Positions 1 through 5,990 of a DNA stretch of 10,605 nt are shown here, piece after piece. The position numbers and the translations under genes are program-made. The notes beneath the pieces were generated by a model, which saw only the letters and a list, made by a program, of their open reading frames with translations, ran no database searches and was not told where the DNA came from. Each line of letters begins with the position of its first letter. Positions within the stretch are counted from its first letter, which is position 1. Origin of the DNA: Legionellales bacterium (GTDB lineage: Bacteria; Pseudomonadota; Gammaproteobacteria; WLWR01); NCBI GenBank assembly GCA_012103495.1, contig WLWR01000037.1:1-10605 (forward strand). Direction: 5' to 3'.

Positions 1-591
1 GGTATAAAAATGTTGATTGGTCATTACACCGTGTAAGGGAACATCCCACACAGCATGATCAAGTACTGGGATTTTTTGCCACTCATATGCTAACCCAATA
101 CGCAATGGTGGAGGGTGATGCGGCGCGGTTAATTGAGCAAACGTTCGATCATAATAACCACCTCCCAATCCCAATCGATGACAGTGTTGATCAAAAGCTG
201 CCAAAGGGGTAAAAATAATATCCAACTGCGTCAATGGAATGGCTTGGGCCGTTGTACCTTTGGGCTCCATAATACCAAATCGATTGTAATGAACACTTTG
301 CCCCAATCGGTGTGGTAGAAAATATAATAATTTTTGTGGGCGATCAACCACCCGAGGAAAATAACAGTGTTGATGACGTTGTTCGGCAAGATGACACAAG
401 GGTGTGGGATCGATTTCACCATGATGTGGAAAATAAAGAGCGATGTGCTTGGCTTGATGGAACCAAGGTTGTTTGGCAATACGCTGTATGAGATGTTGGC
501 TAGCGAGTTGTTGCTCGACTAACGGTTGTTGGCGACGACGTTGGCGTATGGTTTGACGTAATTGTTGGCGAGAATTTGAAGATGTCATCAT
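1..591 (-). CDS. ygfA: 5-formyltetrahydrofolate cyclo-ligase, 3' end cut by window edge
   Basis: The enzyme converts 5-formyltetrahydrofolate to 5,10-methenyltetrahydrofolate with ATP, returning the storage folate to the one-carbon pool in the cytosol. The reading frame is open from 591 to the left edge (197 residues, no stop), so only the last few residues are likely missing. Visible family features are a basic N-terminal helix (RQQLRQTIRQRRR, residues 8-20), the segment ALYFPHHGEIDP near residues 51-62, and the diagnostic glycine-rich GLGGGYYDR at 141-149, followed by WDVPLHGVMT near the C-terminus. Two adjacent ATG codons (589-591 and 586-588) can serve as start; an in-frame TGA at 601-603 rules out a longer form. 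No strong ribosome binding site is seen. The gene follows the 6S RNA candidate on the same strand, the ssrS-ygfA order known from many gammaproteobacteria, so co-transcription with the RNA is likely. Confidence 0.93.
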   Translation of the reverse strand, partial: MMTSSNSRQQLRQTIRQRRRQQPLVEQQLASQHLIQRIAKQPWFHQAKHIALYFPHHGEIDPTPLCHLAEQRHQHCYFPRVVDRPQKLLYFLPHRLGQSVHYNRFGIMEPKGTTAQAIPLTQLDIIFTPLAAFDQHCHRLGLGGGYYDRTFAQLTAPHHPPPLRIGLAYEWQKIPVLDHAVWDVPLHGVMTNQHFYT

Positions 592-685
592 GTATTTATC
601 TCATTAGAAGATGCCACCCATTGTAGATTTAAAATGTTAGCTGAAACATCATCAGCGATTGCGAATAGGATTCACACTTTCAAGT

Positions 686-854
686 TAAACCCCTGGCAAA
701 CTTAGGGACACTGAACCATAGGGTTCAGGTGGGAGGCGATATTCACCGGGTTAGGCTGCCCGTCTGTTAAGGATAGGTATGCACACGCCGGTGATTAGAT
801 GGCTTCCCAATCTATAAGTATTGGTTCAAAATGTTATAAGCTTGCCAGGTTGGC
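686..854 (-). ncRNA. ssrS: 6S RNA (candidate, about 170 nt)
   Basis: 6S RNA mimics an open promoter and sequesters sigma70 RNA polymerase. Read on the minus strand, the stretch folds as expected. A closing stem pairs CCTGGCAAGCTTA (849-837) with TAAGTTTGCCAGG (704-692), 13 bp with one G-U. A perfect 7-bp hairpin CTGAACC-CTAT-GGTTCAG lies at 728-711 in the 3' strand of the central bubble, as in E. coli 6S RNA. A second stem pairs GGGAAGC with GCCTCCC with one mismatch. A terminal arm is closed by TCACCGG/CCGGTGA (794-788 with 749-743). A TATAAT box lies just upstream, and ygfA follows about 95 nt downstream. Both ends are estimates. The length is slightly below the 184 nt of E. coli. I identified it by structure and synteny, not by a covariance search. 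Confidence 0.85.
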
Positions 855-858
855 CGTC

Positions 859-864
859 ATTATA
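859..864 (-). promoter_or_regulatory. -10 box of the 6S RNA promoter
   Basis: On the minus strand the hexamer is a perfect TATAAT, placing transcription start near 851-855, directly at the 5' end of the 6S RNA fold. At 17-bp spacing the -35 position (882-887) reads CGCATC, which does not resemble TTGACA. That -35 region lies inside the repeat at 863-895, so the upstream half of this promoter comes from the repeat. Confidence 0.6.
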
Positions 865-895
865 TACCCATTCCACCTCAAGATGCGAATTTTAA
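863..895 (+). repeat. Solitary end of a dispersed repeat, right-pointing
   Basis: The 33 bases begin TATACCCATTCCAC and end GATGCGAATTTTAA. They match 10487-10519 at 29 of 33 positions in the same orientation. The first 22 bases also match the inverse of 2545-2566 at 18 of 22 positions. No partner arm is seen immediately beside it. Its first two bases overlap the -10 box of the 6S RNA promoter. The rest of the gap up to the ankyrin gene (896-985) holds no further gene or convincing promoter; it contains the ribosome binding site of that gene. Confidence 0.7.
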
Positions 896-971
896 ATAAG
901 TATCGAGTGACTTCCTTGCAGAAAGGGGGTATTAAGTGAGCACAGGAGATATTTGAATATTTATTAATATA

Positions 972-979
972 AAGGAGGT
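972..979 (+). promoter_or_regulatory. Ribosome binding site of the ankyrin gene
   Basis: AAGGAGGT is a near-perfect Shine-Dalgarno sequence. It lies 6 nt before the GTG at 986, which fixes GTG as the start although no ATG is present there. Confidence 0.85.
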
Positions 980-985
980 CATAAG

Positions 986-2368
986 GTGACAGTAACAATT
1001 GAAAAGGCGTTGGTAAATGTTAGAAACGCAGTAGTTAATCAAGGAGGTGGGGATTTAGAGAAAGAAATTAAACACTTGGGACAGTTTATTGAAAAACCAT
1101 TAGTGGTTATGACAGCAGTGGCGATCCAAAAAGAATTAGCACAGGAGTTTAAAGATTTACAATGTGTTCAAATGCCATTTGAGACGATGACAGCATTGGT
1201 AGCCCAGGATGGTTATGATTTAGCAAAAGAGATCAAGAAATTACGACGTGGCACCGTAGAACAAAATGAAGCCATTGCGAGTGCAATTTTAGATGGCCTT
1301 ATACAACAGGAAAAGGCATTGGTTTTATCGGAGATGAACAATTCACTAAATTGTTCGGGTCAAGCAAAACAACAGCGAAAGTATTTTACATACAACCTAT
1401 ATTATTTATTTTGGTGGGTATGTCGCCGTGGTTGTCCAAAAACTTTATCACGAGTATTAGCAAAGTTTGACCTTGATGTAGATACATTCCACTCATACAA
1501 ATGCAAAGATAAACGCATATGGGCGCCAATTGGGCCACAGCAATTTTTTGTCAGAAAATATAAACAAACTTCTTTACATATTGCTATCAAACATCAGCAC
1601 TCGCAGGTTATTGAGCAATTGGTATGTCATGGTGCGAATATCGATGCTCGTATATCGGCTGGTTTGTTTTATGGAAAATCAAGTTATTCAAAGATCCGTA
1701 TGAAAGGATCACTATTGTCTGTCGCTATTATTTTAAGAGATGTAAAACTATTGCGGGGATTAATCGAGCAGGGAGCCAACCTACATGCAAAAGCGCAAAT
1801 TATTGATAAAAGTGAAGATGAATTTGTAAAAGAGCGATGCCCATTGACGCTGTTGCTCATATGTCATTGGCATTGGAACATTGGAGAGGTTGCACAGGAG
1901 TTACAAGACATGATTATGCTTTTGGTAAAGTTTGGTGCCAGAATTCCGAGTTGGGTTGAGTGTGACACGACTTATATGGGCGATCATAAATTTTTGGATC
2001 GTCGGCTTCAAAAAGCATCTGTCATTCAAAAACAAGCCTTGGTGCAACGGTCGCGGTACAAAAAAGATTTCACGGAACAATTAACAAAAGTCAGTTCTAC
2101 TATTGCTGGATGTTGCTTCCCTGTGGAGTTGATTCAATTAATGGTGATATTTTCATGGTTGGGGGATGGGGAGAGTGCTGATAATGACCAGTCAATCAGT
2201 TGGCAAAGAAAAGCAGGTGAAAGAATGTTTGTAAAACAACTCACAGAAATGTTCAAGGATAGTTCATTGACCGTATCTTTACCGAAACATATTGTTTCAT
2301 TGATAGCAGGATGGACTTTTATCGATACTAATGAAGTCAAGCCAGTATTAAAAAAATCCTCCCCATAA
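986..2368 (+). CDS. Ankyrin-repeat protein of unknown function (460 aa)
   Basis: The protein starts at GTG behind a near-perfect ribosome binding site and has no signal peptide or clear membrane segment. Residues 193-320 carry about three divergent ankyrin repeats, seen as TSLHIAIKHQHSQVIEQLV then CHGANIDA (195-221), LLSVAIILRDVKLLRGLIEQ then GANLHA (243-268), and a weaker third unit ending MLLVKFGARIP (311-321). The N-terminus has an internal duplication: GGDLEKEIKHL (21-31) resembles GYDLAKEIKKL (76-86). The C-terminal part has two LP-type helices, FPVELIQLMVIF (378-389) and LPKHIVSLIAGW (432-443). Ankyrin repeats bind other proteins, and in host-associated bacteria such proteins are often secreted effectors; that role is inference here. 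The gene stands alone between the 6S RNA and trmL, flanked by inverted repeat ends, which suggests acquisition by transfer or transposition. Confidence 0.85.
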   Translation: MTVTIEKALVNVRNAVVNQGGGDLEKEIKHLGQFIEKPLVVMTAVAIQKELAQEFKDLQCVQMPFETMTALVAQDGYDLAKEIKKLRRGTVEQNEAIASAILDGLIQQEKALVLSEMNNSLNCSGQAKQQRKYFTYNLYYLFWWVCRRGCPKTLSRVLAKFDLDVDTFHSYKCKDKRIWAPIGPQQFFVRKYKQTSLHIAIKHQHSQVIEQLVCHGANIDARISAGLFYGKSSYSKIRMKGSLLSVAIILRDVKLLRGLIEQGANLHAKAQIIDKSEDEFVKERCPLTLLLICHWHWNIGEVAQELQDMIMLLVKFGARIPSWVECDTTYMGDHKFLDRRLQKASVIQKQALVQRSRYKKDFTEQLTKVSSTIAGCCFPVELIQLMVIFSWLGDGESADNDQSISWQRKAGERMFVKQLTEMFKDSSLTVSLPKHIVSLIAGWTFIDTNEVKPVLKKSSP

Positions 2369-2477
2369 CAAATGGATCATCAGTCTATATTTTGTAATTA
2401 ATATTCATAAAATTTATCCATTGAAAGTGGCGCCTATGAGAAGACAGAACCAACCTTTTCTAGATTTAACCGAAAGC

Positions 2478-2566
2478 TATACCCATTCCACTGCAAGCTT
2501 AAAATATCAACTGAGGCAACAGGCCAACAGCGAGTCTTGTTCGCAGCTTCAAGTGGAATGGCTATA
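2478..2566. repeat. Short inverted-repeat element (MITE-like), 89 bp
   Basis: The arms 2478-2499 (beginning TATACCCATTCCACT) and 2545-2566 (ending AGTGGAATGGCTATA) match as an inverted repeat at 19 of 22 positions, around a 45-bp interior. The outer sequence is the same as in the repeats at 863-895 and 10464-10519, so it belongs to one dispersed family. It contains no gene and ends 14 bp beyond the stop of trmL. There is no T-tract that would make it a classical terminator. It fills most of the 212-bp gap between the convergent ankyrin and trmL genes; the remainder (2369-2477) shows nothing recognisable. Confidence 0.75.
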
Positions 2567-2580
2567 TGCCAATAATTTAA

Positions 2581-3036
2581 TCAAGAAAAATCTTGTTGGC
2601 GCCAAGCTTCATATAAAATAATCGATGCAGCGTTAGCAAGGTTTAGGCTACGACTACTTTCGCGCATGGGAATGCGAATTATGTCGTGTACTTGTTGATT
2701 TTGTAATATTGGGGCAGGCAACCCTCGTGATTCGGGACCGAATAAAAAAAGATCTCCTGGTTGGTAATGAGGGGTTGTGTAATAGGTTGTGCCTTTGGTA
2801 GAACAAGCAAACAAACGTGCAGAGGAAAAATTTTCCAGCAGTGATTCAAAATCAGAATGCACATGAAGAGCCGCCCATTCATGATAATCCAATCCAGCAC
2901 GTTTTAATTGGCGATCAGTCAAAGTAAAACCCAAAGGCTCAATCAAATGTAATTGCGCTCCGGTATTGGCGCACAAACGAATAATGTTGCCGGTATTAGG
3001 CGGGATTTCAGGTTCAAACAATGCAATATGAAACAT
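2581..3036 (-). CDS. trmL: tRNA (cytidine/uridine-34-2'-O)-methyltransferase TrmL
   Basis: TrmL is a SPOUT-fold methyltransferase that uses S-adenosylmethionine to methylate the ribose of the wobble nucleotide in certain tRNA-Leu species, stabilising codon reading. The 151-residue product is close to the 157 of E. coli and shows all hallmark blocks: EPEIPPNTGNIIRLCANTG (8-26), RAGLDYHEWAA (46-56), the SAM-site LFGPESRGLP (98-107), and RIPMRESSRSLNLANA (121-136), the last two forming the knotted cofactor pocket. It starts 9 nt after the stop of the upstream pip-like gene and has no clear ribosome binding site, so translational coupling is likely. Both genes are probably read from the promoter at 4039-4067. 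The family assignment is very secure; the tRNA target is taken from the E. coli orthologue. Confidence 0.96.
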   Translation of the reverse strand: MFHIALFEPEIPPNTGNIIRLCANTGAQLHLIEPLGFTLTDRQLKRAGLDYHEWAALHVHSDFESLLENFSSARLFACSTKGTTYYTTPHYQPGDLFLFGPESRGLPAPILQNQQVHDIIRIPMRESSRSLNLANAASIILYEAWRQQDFS

Positions 3037-3045
3037 CGTAGTTTA

Positions 3046-4005
3046 TTAAGCGGGGGTTGAGTGATTTTTAGTGACTTCTTTGGTTGCAAGAATGATTGCA
3101 TCCGTGATTCCTGCCTCACGCGCGGAATGACCTGCATCACGAATAATAAACAAACGGGAGTTTGGGCATGCTTGGTGCAATTGCCAGGCTGATTGCAATG
3201 GACAGGAAATATTGTAGCGACCGTGAATAATATAAATAGGTAAAGTTTTAATACGATTAATGTTTTGTAAAATTTGGTTTTCTTCAATAAAACATTGGTG
3301 TGCAAAATAATGCGTTTCAATGATTGCTAATCCAGCCGCAAATCGTGGATCAGAAAAGTGATCAATAATATTGTGTAGCGGTTGCAGTGAGCGACAACGT
3401 GCTTGCCACAGTGACCAATTTTTGGCAGCTGCCATACGTGCTAATTCATCATCCCCGGTGAGTCGTTCATGATAAACTTGAATTAAATTCTGTTGCTCTG
3501 GTTCACTAAATCCTTTGATAAAATCTTGCCAATAATCAGGGAAAATATAATTGGCGCCTTCTTGATAAAACCAATCAATGTCACGGTGACGTGCGAGAAA
3601 CACACTGTATAAGATTAAACAAGTCACTCGTTTTGGATGTCGCTGGGCATACAACAGTGACAAACTTGCTCCCCAAGCCCCACCAAATAAAACCCATTGA
3701 TCAATGGCTAAGAATTCACGGATGGTTTCCATATCATCCAGTAGATTCGATGTTTTATTGTTTTCCAAACAAGCATGTGGGATTGAGCGTCCAGCACCAC
3801 GTTGATCAAACAAAATGATCCGATATTGCTCCGGATCAAAAAAACGACGATAGTATGTTTCACAGCCGGCCCCCGGCCCACTGTGAACAACCAACACTGG
3901 CACTCCATTTGGATTCCCACATTCTTCAACATACAGTTGATGTGGTGGATCCACTGCTAAGCGATGTTCGGCATTGGTTTTAATGGCTGGATAGAGCGTA
4001 TACAT
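3046..4005 (-). CDS. pip: Proline iminopeptidase homologue, catalytic residues lost (probable pseudoenzyme)
   Basis: The 319-residue protein is a full-length alpha/beta hydrolase of the prolyl iminopeptidase type (peptidase family S33), whose active members release N-terminal proline from peptides. Family blocks present are HSGPGAG (41-47, usually HGGPGGG), FDQRGAGRSIPHA (66-78), the nucleophile elbow GGAWGASLSLLYAQRHP (108-124), ETHYFAHQCF (230-239), HGRYNISCP (261-269) and DAGHSAREAG (290-299). Family members have GGSWG and HGRYD; here the nucleophile Ser is Ala110 (GCT) and the acid Asp is Asn265 (AAT). Only His293 of the triad remains. A Glu that binds the substrate amino group in characterised enzymes appears as Gln201 (WSLWQ). 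The frame is otherwise intact, so this is probably an inactive protein with a binding or unknown role, or a gene early in decay. Activity by another mechanism is not excluded. Confidence 0.93.
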   Translation of the reverse strand: MYTLYPAIKTNAEHRLAVDPPHQLYVEECGNPNGVPVLVVHSGPGAGCETYYRRFFDPEQYRIILFDQRGAGRSIPHACLENNKTSNLLDDMETIREFLAIDQWVLFGGAWGASLSLLYAQRHPKRVTCLILYSVFLARHRDIDWFYQEGANYIFPDYWQDFIKGFSEPEQQNLIQVYHERLTGDDELARMAAAKNWSLWQARCRSLQPLHNIIDHFSDPRFAAGLAIIETHYFAHQCFIEENQILQNINRIKTLPIYIIHGRYNISCPLQSAWQLHQACPNSRLFIIRDAGHSAREAGITDAIILATKEVTKNHSTPA

Positions 4006-4038
4006 AATGAATCAATTGGCACGCTGAATTTGCAGTGG

Positions 4039-4067
4039 ATTATATCGGGTTCGTCGATAAAAACCAA
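4039..4067 (-). promoter_or_regulatory. Sigma70-type promoter for the pip-trmL unit
   Basis: On the minus strand a perfect TATAAT (-10, 4044-4039) is preceded, after exactly 17 bp, by TTGGTT (-35, 4067-4062). Transcription would start near 4032, leaving a leader of about 27 nt before the ATG at 4005. Prediction by consensus only. Confidence 0.6.
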
Positions 4068-4147
4068 CCAGCTACAGATTACTAGCGGCTTTGATTAACT
4101 CAAATAGTCTAAAATTGAATAAAAGACATGGTAAAAGAGGCTGTTTT

Positions 4148-4678
4148 ATGTCTGATAAGAATGAATCTCTTATTTTGTACCCTACCGATACCTCTCAATG
4201 GTATGCCCTCGTTAATGAAGCACAAGCACAGCAGTTTTGTTATCTGGACGAATCATTGGAGTCGTATCTGGTTTTCTTACTCATGCGTTACACCAATCAA
4301 CCGCAATTGTTATCCAGTGTATTGGCATTGGATTTTCTAAACAGTGAAACGATGTTGGGGAAGCAACGATTTGTTAAATTGCGTGACTTGGGAGATAAAA
4401 GTTTATTGTTCGCTGGATTATTTCCAGGCATTGCACAAAAAAAACAAGTGAATATTAATTATTTCATTGATATTGGGCAGTCGGCTTATGCAATGATCTC
4501 CATTGAAGATGACAGTGTTGCTGATTTGTATGCTGGGTTGTGTCATGAATTTAAATTATTACAAAATTTATTGGCAGCCATGCGTCATTTATCTAATTTT
4601 CCTTATCAATTAGAACAAGAACAAATTGCCGCATTGAAAGCAAAAACACAATTTATTTGCAAGCGCTACAAACATTGA
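4148..4678 (+). CDS. Conserved-looking protein of unknown function (176 aa)
   Basis: I do not recognise a named family with certainty. The reading frame is open from 4091, but I prefer the ATG at 4148 (MSDKNESLILYP): the upstream 19 residues are basic and low in complexity and would overlap the promoter region, and AGAGG lies about 8 nt before this ATG. The product is soluble, mixed alpha/beta in appearance and slightly acidic, with no signal peptide or membrane segment. Distinctive stretches are LYPTDTSQWYALVNEAQ (10-26), LDESLESYLVFLLMRY (33-48), LRDLGDKSLLFAGLFPG (78-94) and a C-terminal helical part (133-176). The text reads like a protein under selection and not a random frame. It ends 41 nt before pdxH on the same strand, so the two may share a transcript, but nothing ties its job to vitamin B6. 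Confidence 0.8.
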   Translation: MSDKNESLILYPTDTSQWYALVNEAQAQQFCYLDESLESYLVFLLMRYTNQPQLLSSVLALDFLNSETMLGKQRFVKLRDLGDKSLLFAGLFPGIAQKKQVNINYFIDIGQSAYAMISIEDDSVADLYAGLCHEFKLLQNLLAAMRHLSNFPYQLEQEQIAALKAKTQFICKRYKH

Positions 4679-4719
4679 TATAGTAGCGTCCTAACGTTTG
4701 ACTAAGAATTTGAACCGTT

Positions 4720-5367
4720 ATGACTTCTAATAAAGATTTGGCAAACATTCGACGTGAATACGGTCAACGGCCATTGACACGTGTGTCTTTACAAACAGAT
4801 CCTTTAGACCAATTAAAAATATGGCTAGAAGAAGCAATCATGGCTGAAGTAAATGAACCCACTGCCATGTCCGTTGCTTCGGTGGATGCGCAAGGGTGTC
4901 CAGACTTGCGAGTGGTTTTATTAAAAGACATTGTGGCTGAGCAATTAATTTTTTACACCAATTATCAAAGTTGCAAAGCTCAACAATTTGCTGTGAATCC
5001 AAATGTTGCGCTTGCTTTCTATTGGCCGGAGTTATCCAGACAAATACGAATTCGCGGGAAGATTGACAAGGCATCAACAAAAATATCCAATCAATATTTC
5101 ACCAGTCGCCCGCGTGGCAGTCAACTCAGTGCATTGGCTTCGCCTCAAAGTCAGGTGATTGGAACACGACAATGGTTAGAACAACGCTATCAAGAAGTTG
5201 AACAGCAATGGAATGATCAGTCAATTCCAAGGCCAAGTGAGTGGGGTGGCTACCAAATTAAACCCAGTGAATATGAATTTTGGCAAGGACGTGATAGTCG
5301 TTTGCATGATCGATTTCGTTATCGGTTTGTTGAAAGCTATTGGCAAATTGATCGGTTGGCGCCTTAA
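4720..5367 (+). CDS. pdxH: Pyridoxine/pyridoxamine 5'-phosphate oxidase
   Basis: PdxH is an FMN-dependent homodimer that oxidises pyridoxine or pyridoxamine 5'-phosphate to pyridoxal 5'-phosphate, the last step of de novo synthesis and part of B6 salvage. The 215 residues fit the family length (218 in E. coli). Blocks seen are RVVLLKD (64-70, FMN), FYTNYQSCKAQQ (78-89), SRQIRIRGK (106-114), YFTSRPRGSQLSALASPQS (126-144, phosphate and substrate contacts Tyr126, Arg130 and Ser134), PRPSEWGGY (170-178) and EFWQGRDSRLHDRFRY (186-201), ending DRLAP as in E. coli. One deviation is Cys85, where E. coli and human enzymes have an FMN-contacting Arg before the Lys. The start at 4720 gives the usual N-terminus; its ribosome binding site is weak. 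The 87 bp to tssB hold no obvious terminator. Confidence 0.97.
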   Translation: MTSNKDLANIRREYGQRPLTRVSLQTDPLDQLKIWLEEAIMAEVNEPTAMSVASVDAQGCPDLRVVLLKDIVAEQLIFYTNYQSCKAQQFAVNPNVALAFYWPELSRQIRIRGKIDKASTKISNQYFTSRPRGSQLSALASPQSQVIGTRQWLEQRYQEVEQQWNDQSIPRPSEWGGYQIKPSEYEFWQGRDSRLHDRFRYRFVESYWQIDRLAP

Positions 5368-5440
5368 TTTGCAACTAAATACGAATTGTTCTCCTTAATT
5401 AAATGTGGTTGAATCGTCGCTGAGATTAATCACAATCATC

Positions 5441-5448
5441 AAGGAGGA
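5441..5448 (+). promoter_or_regulatory. Ribosome binding site of tssB
   Basis: CAAGGAGG sits about 6-7 nt before the ATG at 5455 and is the strongest such site in the T6SS block besides that of hcp. The 87-bp gap before tssB shows no promoter I can defend. Confidence 0.7.
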
Positions 5449-5454
5449 TCGATT

Positions 5455-5952
5455 ATGATAACCGGCGCTCAAACAATTCACTCTAAGCCTGCGCGAATTA
5501 ATATTACATTGGATTTAGTCAAACAAGGTGCAAAACGTCGACAAGAATTGCCGCTTAAATTATTAATTTTAGGAGATTTTAGTACAGGCCAAAACCCACT
5601 GCCAATTGGACAGCGACAACGATTGACAGTCGATCAAAGTAGCTTTGATCAGGCGATGTCTCATCACCAACCACACGCTCATTTTACCGTTCGTAATCAT
5701 TTGCAGGACCATTGTGAATCGTTGGTAGTGCAATTAACCTTTCGTAAATTAACTGATTTTGAACCGCAAGCGATTATTGAACAGATTCCTGTCTTGAGTC
5801 AATTAATGGCGATGCGTCATTTGCTCAAGGATTTGAAAGCCAATTTGCTAGACAACCAAGCATTACGCAAACAATTGAATCGTATTTGTCTTGATCAACA
5901 ACAAACCAAACAATTACGACAAGAATTACAACAAGCCGCACCATTGGCTTAG
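5455..5952 (+). CDS. tssB: Type VI secretion sheath small subunit TssB (VipA)
   Basis: TssB pairs with TssC to build the contractile sheath around the Hcp tube; its contraction drives the spike out of the cell. The 165-residue protein has the family layout: an N-terminal strand region, the conserved ELPLKLLILGDFS block (31-43), the NHLQDHCESLVVQLTF strand pair (81-96), the DFEPQAIIEQIPVLSQL segment (101-117), and a helical C-terminus with LKDLKANLLDNQALRKQL (124-141). The final 25 residues are Gln-rich and helical and may contact TssC or ClpV. A strong ribosome binding site marks the ATG. It opens a same-strand run of five genes with gaps of 38 and 20 bp and then overlaps, which supports one operon. 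Confidence 0.95.
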   Translation: MITGAQTIHSKPARINITLDLVKQGAKRRQELPLKLLILGDFSTGQNPLPIGQRQRLTVDQSSFDQAMSHHQPHAHFTVRNHLQDHCESLVVQLTFRKLTDFEPQAIIEQIPVLSQLMAMRHLLKDLKANLLDNQALRKQLNRICLDQQQTKQLRQELQQAAPLA

Positions 5953-5990
5953 TTATTTCAGATTGCTTCATTCAATCAGGGACATCGATA

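Noticed and set aside
2421..2621. 66-residue plus-strand reading frame after the ankyrin gene
   Set aside because: Most of it is the inverted-repeat element at 2478-2566 and it runs into the 3' end of trmL on the other strand. It has no ribosome binding site and no family-like sequence.
2943..3320. 125-residue minus-strand frame overlapping trmL and pip
   Set aside because: It is a shifted frame across the junction of two genes with clear family matches, and its sequence has no coherent motif.
4091..4147. Longer start for the unknown protein before pdxH
   Set aside because: The extra 19 residues lack a ribosome binding site and look like translated promoter DNA; the ATG at 4148 has AGAGG at a usable distance.
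4068..4147. Plus-strand promoter for the unknown gene and pdxH
   Set aside because: TTGATT and TAAAAT are present but only 13 bp apart, and no pair with 16-18 bp spacing is convincing.
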